Shown here piece by piece: positions 47,344-58,961 of a stretch of 64,000 nucleotides of DNA. A program made the translations under genes and the position numbers. Where the stretch lies: the NCBI GenBank assembly GCA_027625915.1, contig JANTQA010000026.1, forward strand, positions 1,426,001-1,490,000. Direction: 5' to 3'. The notes below the pieces were generated by a model that did not search any database, was not told where the DNA came from, and saw only the letters and a program-made list of their open reading frames with translations. Numbering within the stretch: the first letter of the stretch is position 1; each line of letters starts with the position of its first letter. This DNA comes from Anaeramoeba flamelloides (Eukaryota; Metamonada; Anaeramoebidae).

Positions 47344-47522
47344 CTTGATCATTACAAGAATTTCACAAGAACAGAAACATAAAAAAACAATTGTTTGTCT
47401 TAAATTTATTGATAATTTGTTTTTGATAAAAAATAACAAATTTTTTTTTGTTTTTGCTTTTTAGAATTCTTTTCAAAAAACAAAGCTCTCAAAAAAAATT
47501 GAATTTTTTACTTTTTTTGTTC
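46349..47522. other. Intergenic, C2 gene 5' side
   Basis: Separates the C2 start from the eL37 stop, both on the minus strand. It contains a family-5 TIR element (46995-47170) and a long A tract at about 47300-47340. Nothing else is recognised. Confidence 0.6.
46995..47170. mobile_element. Dispersed repeat family 5, copy 2 (about 175 bp, TIR)
   Basis: Carries the same 41-base core as 36519-36697 (TTCAAATTGAGATCACAAAT then TACAACCTACTTGTTTGAAA) and ends as inverted repeats: left ACTGGTATTGCCGAATAACC, right read backwards CTAGTATTTGCCTAGTAAAT. The unchanged core against diverged flanks suggests comparatively recent spread or a constrained core. Confidence 0.7.
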
Positions 47523-47976
47523 TTATTTTTTGTTTTGGATTGTTTTTTTATGTTTCATTGGGATACCACCTTCACGGAAGTTGTGTTTGAATCTTCTTGG
47601 GAGATTTTTCATGTATCTCATTCTTCCTGTTCCAAGAGTTCTTCTTCTTTTTGCTTTTGCTGCCCAATTGTCTATTAATTTAAAAATAACAAAAAAAATG
47701 TCAAGAAAAAAGAAAAAAAAAAAAAAAGAAAAACAAAGCAATAAATATTAAGGATGGTTTTCTTTGATAATTTAAAACAAATGCAACAAGAGGCTAATGT
47801 TAATATTTTTTTATTTTAATAGATTGAAAAGTTTTACATTTTCTCATTTTGGAGCTTGGGTAACCACAACTTGAACATTTGTGTTTTTGAATATGATAAG
47901 ATCTTTTTCCACATCTTCTACAGAGCATGTGTGATTTGTTGCCTCTTTTTCCTTGTGCTTGTGTACCTTTTGTCAT
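47523..47976 (-). CDS. 60S ribosomal protein eL37, two exons
   Basis: Zinc-binding component of the large ribosomal subunit. Exons on the minus strand: 47976-47838 and 47671-47523, split inside a Tyr codon (phase 1; T, then AC), 95 residues against 97 in human. Exon 1: [20 protein letters not shown], with the C4 zinc ribbon C19-C22 (CRRCG) and C34-C37 (CSSCG), then YPSSKMRK. Exon 2: [20 protein letters not shown] followed by [18 protein letters not shown], the conserved C-terminal half. The intron is 166 nt with GTAAAA donor and TTAATAG acceptor. Complete and apparently functional. Confidence 0.96.
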
Positions 47977-48324
47977 TCTTTAATTTTGAAATAAAGATAA
48001 AAAAATGAAAACCAAATATGATTATCCAGATAAAAATAGGATAAGAATTGTGGTAACTTTTCTGAAATTCACAATACTTTTCGTTTTTTTGGAAATTATT
48101 TCTTATTTTGAAAAGTAAAAAGGAATTTCCAGATCAAAATTCAAGAACCTTCAAAGTAAAAAGTTTTTTAATATTCAAACTTTTAAAAACTCGTAACAGA
48201 AACAACTTTTGGATTTTTGGTTTTTATTATTATAAATTTGATGTTTTTGAAAGTACACAAATATTTTTCATTTATATAACTTTCCAAAAATTTTAAATAA
48301 AGTCCAAATATTATCTTTTGTTAA

Positions 48325-48431
48325 TTATTTTTTATCCTTTAAGGGATTAACATCACCATAGATTTCTCTATAATCAAAGTATGTTGTAATTGGGTGTTCA
48401 ATGATATTCTTGTTATATGGTTCAAATAGCT
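48325..48431 (-). CDS. Possible terminal exon of an unidentified gene
   Basis: Read on the minus strand, a T-rich tract and TTTTTTAG acceptor are followed by LFEPYNKNIIEHPITTYFDY and REIYGDVNPLKDKK, then TAA. Residue choice (Pro, Tyr, Asp, His, Gly) is unlike the surrounding non-coding AT sequence and unlike chance translations here. No family is recognised. The upstream exon was not found: the open segment at about 49130-49290 does not join in a compatible phase with any donor I could see. One other frame is also open across the segment, which lowers confidence. Confidence 0.35.
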
Positions 48432-48609
48432 CTAAAAAATCTATTATAAATCTTATTGCACAATAAATTATTACATTTTTTACTAATGATCACAATTAAA
48501 AAATTTCATTTTGATAATTTTTTTTTTAATTCCTTTTCCAATCTAAAAAAGGAAAACAAAACAATAATACTGTAGTTAGTAATTCATATATAACCCCCAA
48601 AAGTAATTA

Positions 48610-49110
48610 TTCTTTTATATTTTTTTATTTCAAAGATTAGCTTAATAATCATCAATATACAAACCCAAAGATTGATTAGTATTGTTTCGCTTTGAGAAAA
48701 CTAATTGTAATATCAATATATTTCGAATATTTCAAAAATAATTGGTCAAAAGAATATATTGGTTAAAAATAAAATTTTTTTATTAAAATTGAATTTTTTA
48801 GTAACTAATCTATATTTAGTCACAAATTTAAGAAATATAATTCAAATTTTTGGAGTGTGGATATTGATAAAAGAACTAAAAATTTGTGATATAATATATA
48901 TTATTTTCTGAAATTGTTGGGTTTTTAACAAATACAAAGATCATTTTTAATTGATGAGTACAACAAATATTACCACTTGAATAATCAATTGTTTTGAGAC
49001 ATTGGAATAATGTAGCACTAATGTGGTTAGGTCCAATAACAGAACACTTTGATTTTAATCTTCTCCTTGGTAGACTGAAACCCATTAAAATACTTTTATC
49101 AAGTCAAAAT
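48610..49110 (+). repeat. Dispersed repeat family 3, copy 1
   Basis: Matches 53610-54140 over TAATATCAATATATTTCGAA, AAATTGAATTTTTTAGTAAC, TGTGGATATTGATAAAAGAA, ACAAATACAAAGATCATTTT followed by TAATTGATGA, GAGACATTGG and CTTCTCCTTGGTAGACTGAA. It contains a 69-codon minus-strand open stretch that is closed in the other copy, so it is not called as a gene. Termini are not defined. Confidence 0.6.
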
Positions 49111-51906
49111 AATTAGAAAAAATATGAAACAATACTAGAAACAACAATCTACAAGACATGAAGGGTGAACGTTCCAAAAAATCTTGAAAGTATTTATATG
49201 GATTGTGATATTCTTTTAATGATCGATTACAACATACACAACAGAATGCCGGTTTGTAAATCACCCATAACCACACCCTCAGCGCAAATCAAATAGTTCA
49301 TTTCTTAAATAACATTTCCAACAACAAAACAAACATACACATAAAAAAGAAAACCCAGCAGTTCCAAACCCACCGTGAAATTTGACAGACATAGAAATTG
49401 GCTTTTTGTCCCAGTTAAATACAAAAAAAAAAACTTTGGAATTAGGCAATCATATACATTTTATTGTTTGACACATCTTTTTAAAAAAATTTCTCTATTT
49501 GAAAGAACTAGAGAAAAAAATATTGTTGTTTTTGTAACAAATTCAAAAATTCAAAACAAAGCTTCCAAAGATCGAAGATAGAATTTGATGATTTCTTTGA
49601 AATAGTCTTGCCTTTTGATTTTAAGATCTTTAGAAATTAAGGATCCACCAAAAACCTGGAAATATTTCTAAATTATTGATCATTCAGAATGTTTATATTC
49701 AAAAATTGAAATTTTATTTTTTTCTCTATGAGAAATTTTTGTCCTATTATAAAAATTCACAGTTTGTAATAGGCTATAACACAACCATAAAACCCTTACC
49801 ATAAAAAGGCAAATATGGTACAGAAAATGAAATTCCGTTTATTATAGATTTCATGGTAGTGTTGGAACAGCAGTACTTTTGGTAACAAATACTGTATTAT
49901 AAAAAAAAAAACATTTTTTCAAAATACAATTACTGATAAATCTAATCTACTATCAAAAATATTTTGTAATTGACACGAGTTCTTTGAATAGCTACTTTTT
50001 TCTAAGAATTCCACCACCAATTAAGAAAAATTGATTTTAAAATAGTCACCTTTAGAAATTACACAAATAGAAACCACACCAATTAAAATAGGCTAAACTG
50101 TATCTTGGACCAAAATAATTAGAGTATATGAGTATAAGGATATTTATTCAAAGTTTAGAGAATTTGAAACTTAATTATTGCAATTTTAACAGTTTTATTA
50201 TCGAAAAATTAATTGAACCACTTTTTTTGTTTTTATAGCATTTTTCCAATATCAAATACCCTCTTTTCTTTTTTTCTTTTCCATTTATTAAATTGAATCT
50301 ATCTTAAAATTAAGGATTTCTAACTTTGTTTTTTAACAAAAAATATAGAATTTGGTCCATTAAAGCTTATATAAATGACACATTCAATTTTTTTCTTCTT
50401 ACACACCTCAATTTAATTACGAGTGTATAAACTTGGCTTTAATAATAGAAATTAAAATAAATACATAAATAAATAGTTGTCAAAAATATCAATGTTCAGA
50501 GTATATAAGCCTTATTTTAAATTAAATATTATTATTATTATTTTATTTTTTGACTCTACTATTATATTTGTTATTTAATAGCATTTCCGATACCAAATAA
50601 ATGTTAGAGACCAAAAAATTGAAGTTTAAACATATTCTAAAATTTGAATTATATTTATTTAAATTTTATTTATACCTTTTCCAATTTTTTTAAAGTTTTT
50701 ATTTTTGAGCAAGAAAATTTTCTCAAACCAAATTCTTTTTTTAAAGAGAACACTTTTCATATTTGATCATTCATTTTTTAAAACCTTTTCACTTTGAAGT
50801 TTAGTACTTTAAAATATCAATATTATATTAAAATATTGTTTTTTATAGATTTCTTTGATCAGTCATGTATAAACTTTATGTGAATAATATTAACATGTTT
50901 TTTAATTTATCTCAAAATTCACTTTGTTTGTATATCTTATTTTAATAACTGGGAAAATGGAATATTCTAGTAAAATACAGATATTTGAAAAATAGAATCA
51001 GTAATATTGAAAAAATTAACATGATATGAAAATTAGTCCTGTTAGGATTTTCAATTGGTAATATTAGGGATATAATTATGAACTGCAAATATTTAATTTC
51101 AATCAAATCCTTTTCATAACTAAACACATTTTAAATGAACACCAGAATAAACCTACATAAAGTTCATTAAAGTGAGATATCTAGAATACTAAAGTTTTTG
51201 TTTGATAACCTTAAGTAGATAAATTCATTTTGGAAAAAAAAAAAAATAGAGTTTTATTGAGGTGTGCTTTGAATTTGGAAAATGATAATTATTATTCCTC
51301 TTTTTAAGCGACTTTATGGGGTTTTGAATAAGTTTAATTTAATTAAACATTATTCTTATATATGTATAATTATACTTTTCAAATTTTAATTTGTAAAAAA
51401 ATAAAATTATTTATCAATTAAACAACAATTTTACGAATAATAACAATTTAAGAATCGTGTCAGGGATTATTTTCATGACTAATCATTTTTTGAAAACAAA
51501 ATAAAATTTCTACTTATGGTTCGATTATTTCAAAAGATAAAAAATTCATTTAATATACTAATCTCTATTCATTTAATATACAAAAGATCAAAAAGCACTA
51601 AACAAACAAAAACTGATCACAAATTAGACGAAATTTTTTGACACAACCCTATGAGTAAAAAAAGAAAATTTTTAGGCACTATTATGATTCATATCTCATA
51701 AGAAATTCAAAACAAATAGAAGTCTTATTGTGGGTTAAAATAGAATTCGTTATATATAATCATTTTATCACTACTAAAGAACAATGGTTATTACTTTTCA
51801 AAGTTTTGGAAAAAGTGTAAAATTGAAGAATTTCTTTATTTATGAATTTTTCATTTTTGTGATTTTTCCTTTTAAATTGGTTTTCTTCTAAATTAAACGA
51901 AACAAA

Positions 51907-52673
51907 ATGAGTTTAGTTCTCTTAGCTGACGAAGTTTGTAAGTCAAGTTCATATTTTTATGGGTGAGATCTTCTTTTCAAATAAATTCTTTTCTTTTTTT
52001 GTTTCTCTTGGAAGTGAAGGATTAATCTTAAGCTATATTTCTGTATCGATTAATTGAAAAACAAAAAGGTTTTTAGGGACAGCTGTGGCCTTAGTTTTTG
52101 CTGTTTTAGGTTCTGCTTATGGAGTAGCTAAAAGTGGGTATGCCATTTTTTCACAAAACAAGCACTGAAAAAAGAAAATTTCTTTTTTTATTTTTTCTTT
52201 TTTTTCTTCTTTTCTTTTTGCGTTATTTCACAAAACATTCTTCCTTTCTTTTATCCTGAATTTTTTGGAAATGAAATTTCTAAAGCGTTGGAATTTGTGC
52301 AACTGGTGTCATTAGACCAGAACAGGTGATGAAATATGTCATTCCAGCTATCATGGCATCCATTGTCGGAATTTATGGGCTAATTATAGCTGTCGTTATT
52401 GGAACAACACTCGACGAAACAAATTATTCTTCATACAAATCCTTTGCAGATCTTAGTGCAGGACTAAGTGTCGGCCTGTCAGGCATTGGAGCAGGTGTTT
52501 CATTAGGTATTGTAGGAGACGCAGGTGTGAGAGCATCCGCCCAACAGCCTAGAGTATTCACAGGAATGATGTTAATCTTAATTTTTGCAGAAGCCCTTGG
52601 TATCTATGGGCTCATTGTTGGTTTGATTTTGAGTCAAAGAACAACTAATGTCAAATGCTCTGCAGCTGTATAA
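51907..52673 (+). CDS. V-type proton ATPase 16-kDa proteolipid subunit c, three exons
   Basis: Forms the proton-carrying membrane ring of the V-ATPase, which acidifies endomembrane compartments. Exons: 51907-51962, 52069-52137, 52286-52673 (both junctions phase 2), 170 residues with four hydrophobic helices. Start [20 protein letters not shown]; exon 2 [20 protein letters not shown]; exon 3 [20 protein letters not shown], then [39 protein letters not shown] and [12 protein letters not shown]. The essential proton-binding glutamate is E144 in [15 protein letters not shown] of the last helix. Length and topology are normal. Introns of 106 and 148 nt are GT-AG. Choosing the AAAAAG acceptor at 52068 rather than the TTTTTAG eight bases on gives the family-consistent FLGTAVAL junction. 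The protein could only be mistaken for the related c'/c'' subunits, and the four-helix form favours c. Confidence 0.95.
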
Positions 52674-53609
52674 CTGAAATTTTATTTTGGCCTGTTGTTT
52701 TTACCAATTGCTACCCTTTTATTAATAATTACCAATATTTGAAATTTAAATACAATAAATTTTCATCTCCTTTCATTTTTTCAATTCTTATAAATATTCT
52801 TTGTTAATAATAATCAGCTAAATCAAACCACAAAACAATATATCGTGAAAAAGAATACAACTTGCCTATTCCAATAAAATGAAATTATTTATTTTTAATT
52901 TATTTCCTTGAAATTATGTGAACAGTTATTAAAAAATTAAGATGAAGTGAAAATTTATTTCCATTTCAAATTCAATAACTAGTCTCTTGGCTTTTGAAAT
53001 TAATTGTAAAAAAATAAAACAAAACCAAATTTAAATTTGTCACCAAGGCACCATTTTTACAAAAAGAAAAAAACTGAAACATTCCAACCTTAATCCAAAA
53101 TAAAATTCAAATTTTCAATTTTCCTTTAGCAATTAGCGTATACCATGAAAAAGTCTTAAATTAAAGTATGTTTTTCTTAAATGTAAACCACATTATTGCT
53201 CCATGGTTCTAATGTTTATACAATTTTGATTCCAAAAAGGAATGATTTTTTGATCTCATCAATTAAAAAATGATTTTTGTATTAGTAAAAATTCAATATT
53301 TTAAAGAAATAAATCTGCATTTTAAGACAAATTTAATGGCTGAATAATCAATATTCAGACTTCAAAGTTGAAAAATAGTTTTCTAAAATAAGTTTCGAAA
53401 TGTAGATTAATTACTAAAAAATTTAATAATTGACCAAATATTTATTTTGACAACATATTTCCGCATATATAAAAATATATTGATGTTATAGTAAACTTTC
53501 TAGAAGGGGAACATGAATAATCAAACCTTCATGGTTTTATATTGAGATAATTAAGTTAATCTTGAAATAACAATATTTCAAAAACTAATAATTTGTTTTT
53601 AGAACTTTC

Positions 53610-54140
53610 TAAAAGTAACAAATTTTTTCAATTTTTGAATTATAAAGATTAAAATAATAATTATCAAAATACAAGAACAAAGACTTGCTAGTTAGTTTTC
53701 TTTCCTTTTTATAAAATTAGTTGCAACATCAATATATTTCTAATATTTACTAAATACTTTGACAAAATAATCTATGATTTAATTATTGAATTTTTATAAA
53801 AAAATTGAATTTTTTACAAATTAATCTACATTTCACAACAAAGGCAAAGAAAGATATTTTGCAACTCCGAAGTCTGGATATTGATGATTCAACTTTTTAA
53901 TTTGTGGTGAAATATCGTTTTTTTTTTTTGTATTTTGTAGGATTTTTTACTAATACAAAAATCATTTTTAATTGATGATATCAACAAAGAATACTTATTT
54001 ACTAATCGAATTTTTAGAGACATTTTAACCTTAGAATATTAATTTTATTTACATTCAATAACAAAATACTTTGGTCTTAGGCTTCTCCTTGATATAGGCT
54101 AACCTCTTAGATATTAAAATTTAAACGTTTTGATAATAAA
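53610..54140 (+). repeat. Dispersed repeat family 3, copy 2
   Basis: Shares with 48610-49110 the blocks AACATCAATATATTTCTAAT, AAATTGAATTTTTTACAAAT, CTGGATATTGATGATTCAAC, ACTAATACAAAAATCATTTT followed by TAATTGATGA, GAGACATTTTAACC and AGGCTTCTCCTTGATATAGG, in the same order. No ORF is conserved between the copies. Confidence 0.6.
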
Positions 54141-54657
54141 CCTGATGCTATTTTTTTTTATTATTTTGAAACAAAGTTAGACCAAAGATTTTTGCAGATC
54201 AGTAAATTGAAGATCGAACTTTAATATAAATTTTTTACTTTAATTACAAAGCCACAAAAATTGGATAATAATTTTCCTGATATTTTTATATAAAAATATC
54301 TGGTCCAATAATAAATTTTTTGAATATTTTTTAGTTTTTCATTAATAATTTTAGAATTTAAAATCAATTTCTTTGACTTATAAAATTTCTATCTCCTACC
54401 AGAATAGCAAGAGTACGTATTTAGTAGTAACTAAGAGCATTGCCATACCAATTGAGAAAGGGATTATTAGTTTTATTACGACATCTAGTAATTAGAGACT
54501 TTTAAAACTACAACAATAAAAAAAATATCCTATTTGGGTTAAAAGAATCACAATTATAAAATTTAGGAAAAAAAAATCACATAATTGGAGGTATTCAATT
54601 GGTTTTTATAGAAATTTAACAATTATGCATTATATATTCTATAATATATTGACTAAT

Positions 54658-54863
54658 ATACTTTCAGTTTCACTTTTAAGACATAAACTTTCAATCAGAA
54701 TTAAGACACACAAAAAAAAAATCAAATTAAAACACAAACTTTGAATTTTATTAGAATAATTTAAGTTGAAAAAAAAAATCCAAAAAATGAGCTATAATTT
54801 TAGATTATTTTCTTTCTTAAAATTTGTTGAAAGTTTGTGTCTTAAAAGTGGAACTGAATGTAC
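54658..54863. mobile_element. 206-bp TIR element (MITE-like)
   Basis: Left arm (TACTTTCAGTTTCACTTTTA, AGACATAAACTTTCAATCAG) and the reverse complement of the right arm (AGTACATTCAGTTCCACTTT, TAAGACACAAACTTTCAACA) match over about 45-50 bp with a few differences. The interior repeats AAGACACA/AAAACACAAACTTTGAA motifs. No ORF. It is a short hairpin-forming element of unknown superfamily. Confidence 0.7.
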
Positions 54864-55992
54864 TCAAGAAAAAAATATTTACGAGATATTGAAAATAAAA
54901 TAATCTACACTTTTTCATTTGAATGTAAAAAAAAATAAATAAATAAACATAGTAAATAAAGAGAATAAGAACTAATTGAATCAATTGATATACCTCCAAT
55001 TTAATTTAAAATTAATCAAATTAATGAAAATAATATTAAAAAAAAAACGATATAACATATATTGTCATTTTATTCAAAAAAAAATTAAAAAATTTTATAA
55101 ATTAAAAATAAATGGTTAACCACATAAAAATATTTTTCTAATAAATCGAAGATAAAACAATAATCTACTTAAATCAGGGCAACAATATTTAAAATCTAAT
55201 AAATATTTGAATTTATTAGTATATATATATATCCACAAGTGCTCAACAATACCCAAAATGCATTTGAAATAAAAATTCAAATGCAAATTGTTATCAATAG
55301 ATTATAAGATATAGAATTAATAAACAATCATTTTTAAAAAAAAATTTTATAAGAAAAAAGACTCATAGTTATAGGCAATAAAAAAATAACTTGAAAAAAA
55401 AATTAACATTTGAAAAATTTATATTGGTTCTTCTGATTTTATTATTTTTAGAGAACTTTTGTTGAAAAAAAAAAAAAAAAATATTTTTTTGAAAAGTTTG
55501 TCTACAAATCAAAAACTTCAAAATTTAATGATTCATCTCATCACACTTCATGGGGTATTATTTTGGGGCCCTTTACAGACAAAATTTGAGTTTAAAACAA
55601 TAATAAATAATTTATTCATGACAAAATATATTTTGACACCATATAGAAAATTCGTCTTATCTATTAATTATAATAAAATAACAAAATATAACTTCAATTC
55701 TAAATAATTTAAAAATATAAAAATAATAAATTAAAATTTAAAAAATAATTTTTTTTTTTATTGTAAAATTTTTTAGTTTTTTCAAAAAATTTTTTTTCAA
55801 ATCAAATGATATAGGTAATAGTTTTAGTTAGATTAATAATTGAATTTTTTTTTACTATTTTTTAATTTTTGACTTTTTAAAATCTTAACATATAATAAAC
55901 AGTTTTATTAAATAATAGGCCATATATCAAAAATTATTTTCCAAGATTTCTATTAATTTTGTTTGAAAAATTCAAATTTTACAAATAAACTA

Positions 55993-56515
55993 AAATTCAA
56001 AATTTTCCACACAGCTAAAACGTTCCAAACAATCACAACAATACAATTTCTTTGAAATTGGAGATAATTTTGATTTTTGTAAAATATGAAAATCATTTTT
56101 TCATCTTTTAGTTTTTGTTTTCATTTCATTTTTTGAATTACGTAATTTGCTTCGTTGGATCGTAAATTTTTTTGAACCATTGATATTAGGTTAAAGTTGA
56201 GTTGTTCCAAATAGAAGAATTCAAATAAAATTAGTTGGTATTATCTAACCATTTGATTGATCAATAATCCTAATAAAATTTAAACAAATTTACTAATGTA
56301 TTTTTTTGTTTTGCTCTCTCCAAAATTTTTAACAAACCCATGATTTATTAGTATTGATAATTATTTATTTATTGTTTTGTGAGTATTTTATTTTATAAAA
56401 AGTGTTAACATTTCAATTAGTGAATGGTTCTAATTTGGTAAATCTTCGAGAAGTGGTCAAATAAGTTTTTTTTTCACAAATCGAATTTTGGTGTGTTAAA
56501 AATTTTAAATTGGGG
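55993..56515 (+). mobile_element. Dispersed repeat family 1, copy 4
   Basis: Best-preserved copy by eye: AAATTCAAAATTTTCCACAC at the start, CAGCTAAAACGTTCCAAACA, AAAATATGAAAATCATTTTT, AATAAAATTAGTTGGTATTA, TTTGCTCTCTCCAAAATTTT and the closing GGTGTGTTAAAAATTTTAAA with TTGGGG. It ends within a few bases of the long-TIR element at 56520, so one may have inserted next to the other. Confidence 0.75.
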
Positions 56516-56519
56516 TTTA

Positions 56520-58786
56520 TATATATCCCTTAGCGCCCCGGATTTGCCTAAATTTCATCAAGTTTTTTAAATTAGATTTAAAATGATATTGGTCTACTAA
56601 TATATTAATTTTCTTATTTGTCTTTAATCCAGATTTGAATTATAATAAAAAGTCAAAATAGTTCAAAGATAAAGTAGTTAAGTTATTGATTTTTTTTTGA
56701 AATTGAAAAAAAAAATAATTATTATTCATTTTTACATTTTTTTGAAAGATTTTTATTTTTATTTTAATTTTTTAAATCAGAAATTTTATTACATTAATAG
56801 TAATTCAAAACTCAACACATTAATTGTTTAATAATGACCACCAAACAATTTTGCTAATTTTATTATAAAAAAAAAAATAAAAAAATAAATTACTTTGAAA
56901 TTTATTTTTTTTTTTAGAAAAAATTTCAATAAATATCCAATTAAGAGAAAAATGAAATTTATTGCTTTAGGCCAAAATTAACTTTTTAATATGACTAATT
57001 TTCTAAAACTTTTATTTAAGCAATAGATAATAATTGAAAATCAAAAAAAAAAAAAATTGAAAAATAATTTCAATTTATTAAATTGGAATAAAACAAATAT
57101 AAATTACTTTTTATTCGATAAAATATTTATACCTAAATATAAAATAAATAAATAAAAAATAACTCTTAAATATTATTTCAATATAATAAAATAATCTCCG
57201 AAACCATTTTTTTTTTACATTTTGTTATTGGTAAAAATTTGAATAATATATTTGCGATATTTGGATTTTTCCTTAATAAATTAATCCAGATCTTGTTAAA
57301 TAAGTTCTGATATATGGTCTCTAATTCAATAATATTGTTTATTTTATGTCTAGATTTTAAAAAGTCAAAAATTAAAAAATTGTAAAAAATTAAAAAAAAA
57401 AAATCAATTATTAATCTGACTCGAACTATTGACCAAATCATTTAAAATTGAAAAAAAATGTTGTTGAAAAAATTACAAAATTTTGCAATGAAAAAAAATT
57501 TGATTTTTTTTTCAAATTTAATTTCTATTATTTTTTTATTTTTAAATTATTTAGAATCTAATATAGATATTGATATTGAATCTTAATCAAAAGATAAAAC
57601 AAATTTTCTATGTGATGTTATAATAACTTTTATAATGAATAAATTATTTAATTAAGCATTTTAGGCAATTTTGGGGTGCAAAGGGCACCAAAAAAATTTC
57701 CAGTAAAGTATGATGTGTTTTAAATGTTAAAACTAAGAGGTTTTTGATGTCTAGACAAACTTTTCAAAAAAAAAAAAAAATTTATTTTGACAAAATTTGG
57801 AAAAATAATAAAATCACAATAACCAAAAAAAAATTCCCAATGTTGAAAATTTTTTTTTCAAATTATTTTTTTATTTTAAGTAACTATACAATTTTTAATT
57901 AAAAAATTTTCTTTCTAAGATAATTGTTTATTAATTCTATATCTTATTATCCTTTGATAACATTTCGAATTAAAATTTTTGTTTGAAATGTTTTTAGGTT
58001 ATTTGGGGTGCTAAGGGATATATAGATATATATTCAAAGATTTTTTTCAATTTTTTATTAAAAATTAAATTCAAAATAAAAAAAAAAAAATTCTTTCCAA
58101 GATTATTTTATGCGATTGATTAATATATAAAAATCAATTTTAAATTTTTTTTTTTTTAAATTAGGGTTGAATACTTTCTTTTTTAAAAAATTTTTATTGA
58201 TTTAATTCAAATATATAAAATGAAATTATTTTCAAGTTTTTTTTGTTTGTTTTTTCAAGTATTTTCTATTTTTTAAAATGAAGTTATAGAAAATTATTCA
58301 TCCTAAACTCTTAATTTTGATCCAAATAAATAAATTTAATTTTTTTCTTGATTGGATATTTATTAAAATTTTATCTAAAAAAAAAAATAGAAATTTCCCA
58401 ATGATATCTTTTTTTATTTATTGTTTTTATCATTAAATTAACAACATTATTTGACGGTTATTATTAATAAACCAATGTATAGAGTTTATAATTACTATTA
58501 AAGTAATAAAATTTATTATTTAAAAAATTAAAAAAAAAATAAAAATCTTTTAAAAAAAATGTAAAAACGAATAATTATTATTTTTTTTTTCAATTTCAAA
58601 AAAAAATACAAAAAAATAGTGTAACTACTTTATTGTTGAACTATTTTGAATTTTTATTACAATTCAAATCTGAATTAAAGACAAATAAGAAAATAAATAT
58701 ATTAGCACATCAATATCATTTTAAATCTTTTCCTTTTGACTTGGTGAAATTTAGGCAAATCTGGGGTGACAAGGGATATATATATA
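56520..58786. mobile_element. 2.27-kb element with long (over 500 bp) terminal inverted repeats
   Basis: The left end (TATATCCCTTAGCGCCCCGG, ATTTGCCTAAATTTCATCAA) is mirrored by the right end read backwards (TATATCCCTTGTCACCCCAG, ATTTGCCTAAATTTCACCAA). Correspondence continues inward through AAATGATATTGGTCTACTAA / AAATGATATTGATGTGCTAA, TTCTTATTTGTCTTTAATYC, TTTTTACATTTTTTTGAAAG and AATAAATATCCAATTAAGAG / AATAAATATCCAATCAAGAA, to about 57090 on the left and 58200 on the right. Both ends run into TATATA. The middle has no long ORF (a minus-strand 87-codon stretch at 57178-57441 is unrecognised), so the element is non-autonomous. The terminal motif GGCAAATCTGGGGTGACAAGGG also recurs inside at 57663 and 58003, showing nested related sequence. 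Class unassigned. Confidence 0.75.
57590..58015 (+). repeat. Dispersed repeat family 4, copy 2, inside the long-TIR element
   Basis: Corresponds to 41430-41930 block by block. It carries two copies of the enclosing element's terminal motif in the same direction: TTAGGCAATTTTGGGGTGCA (57661) and TTAGGTTATTTGGGGTGCTA with AGGGATATA (about 58000). This suggests it is itself derived from an end of a related element. Confidence 0.65.
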
Positions 58787-58961
58787 TTAAATGAATTATA
58801 AACGGGTTATTGTAAATTCCATCTTAAAAGTTATAAAATTGAATTGTACTGTTTCTTTGCCTATATTATTGATGCACAAATCAAATCCGTTTCATAAAAA
58901 TTTAAAAGATATAGCAAACAACGTTAATATATACACCCATTTGTATGTATTTATGCATGTA

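Larger units (their letters stand above)
47977..51906. other. Intergenic region, mostly unassigned
   Basis: Between the divergent starts of eL37 (-) and the V-ATPase proteolipid gene (+). It includes a possible terminal exon (48325-48431), a family-3 repeat copy (48610-49110) and an open minus-strand segment near 49130-49290 that looks faintly coding. From about 49300 to 51900 nothing is recognised. Confidence 0.5.
52674..58961. other. Large intergenic region of dispersed repeats, convergent gene ends
   Basis: About 6.3 kb between the 3' ends of the V-ATPase gene (+) and the BTB gene (-). It contains a family-3 copy (53610-54140), a 206-bp TIR element (54658-54863), a family-1 copy (55993-56515) and, directly abutting it, a 2.27-kb long-TIR element (56520-58786) with a family-4 copy inside. 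Small open stretches at 55459 and 58791 are not supported as genes. Confidence 0.6.

Noticed and set aside
49085-49290. Minus-strand open segment with NRSLKEYHNPYKYFQDFLER
   Set aside because: It looks faintly coding, but the start is unclear and joining to the candidate exon at 48431 from its most obvious donor creates a stop. Left unannotated.
51907-52673. Alternative nuclear code (TGA read through at 51964)
   Set aside because: The TGA lies in a normal GT-AG intron, and TAA ends the genes checked. The standard code suffices.
57178-57441. 87-codon ORF inside the long-TIR element
   Set aside because: No recognisable transposase or polymerase motif. AT-rich chance ORF is as likely.
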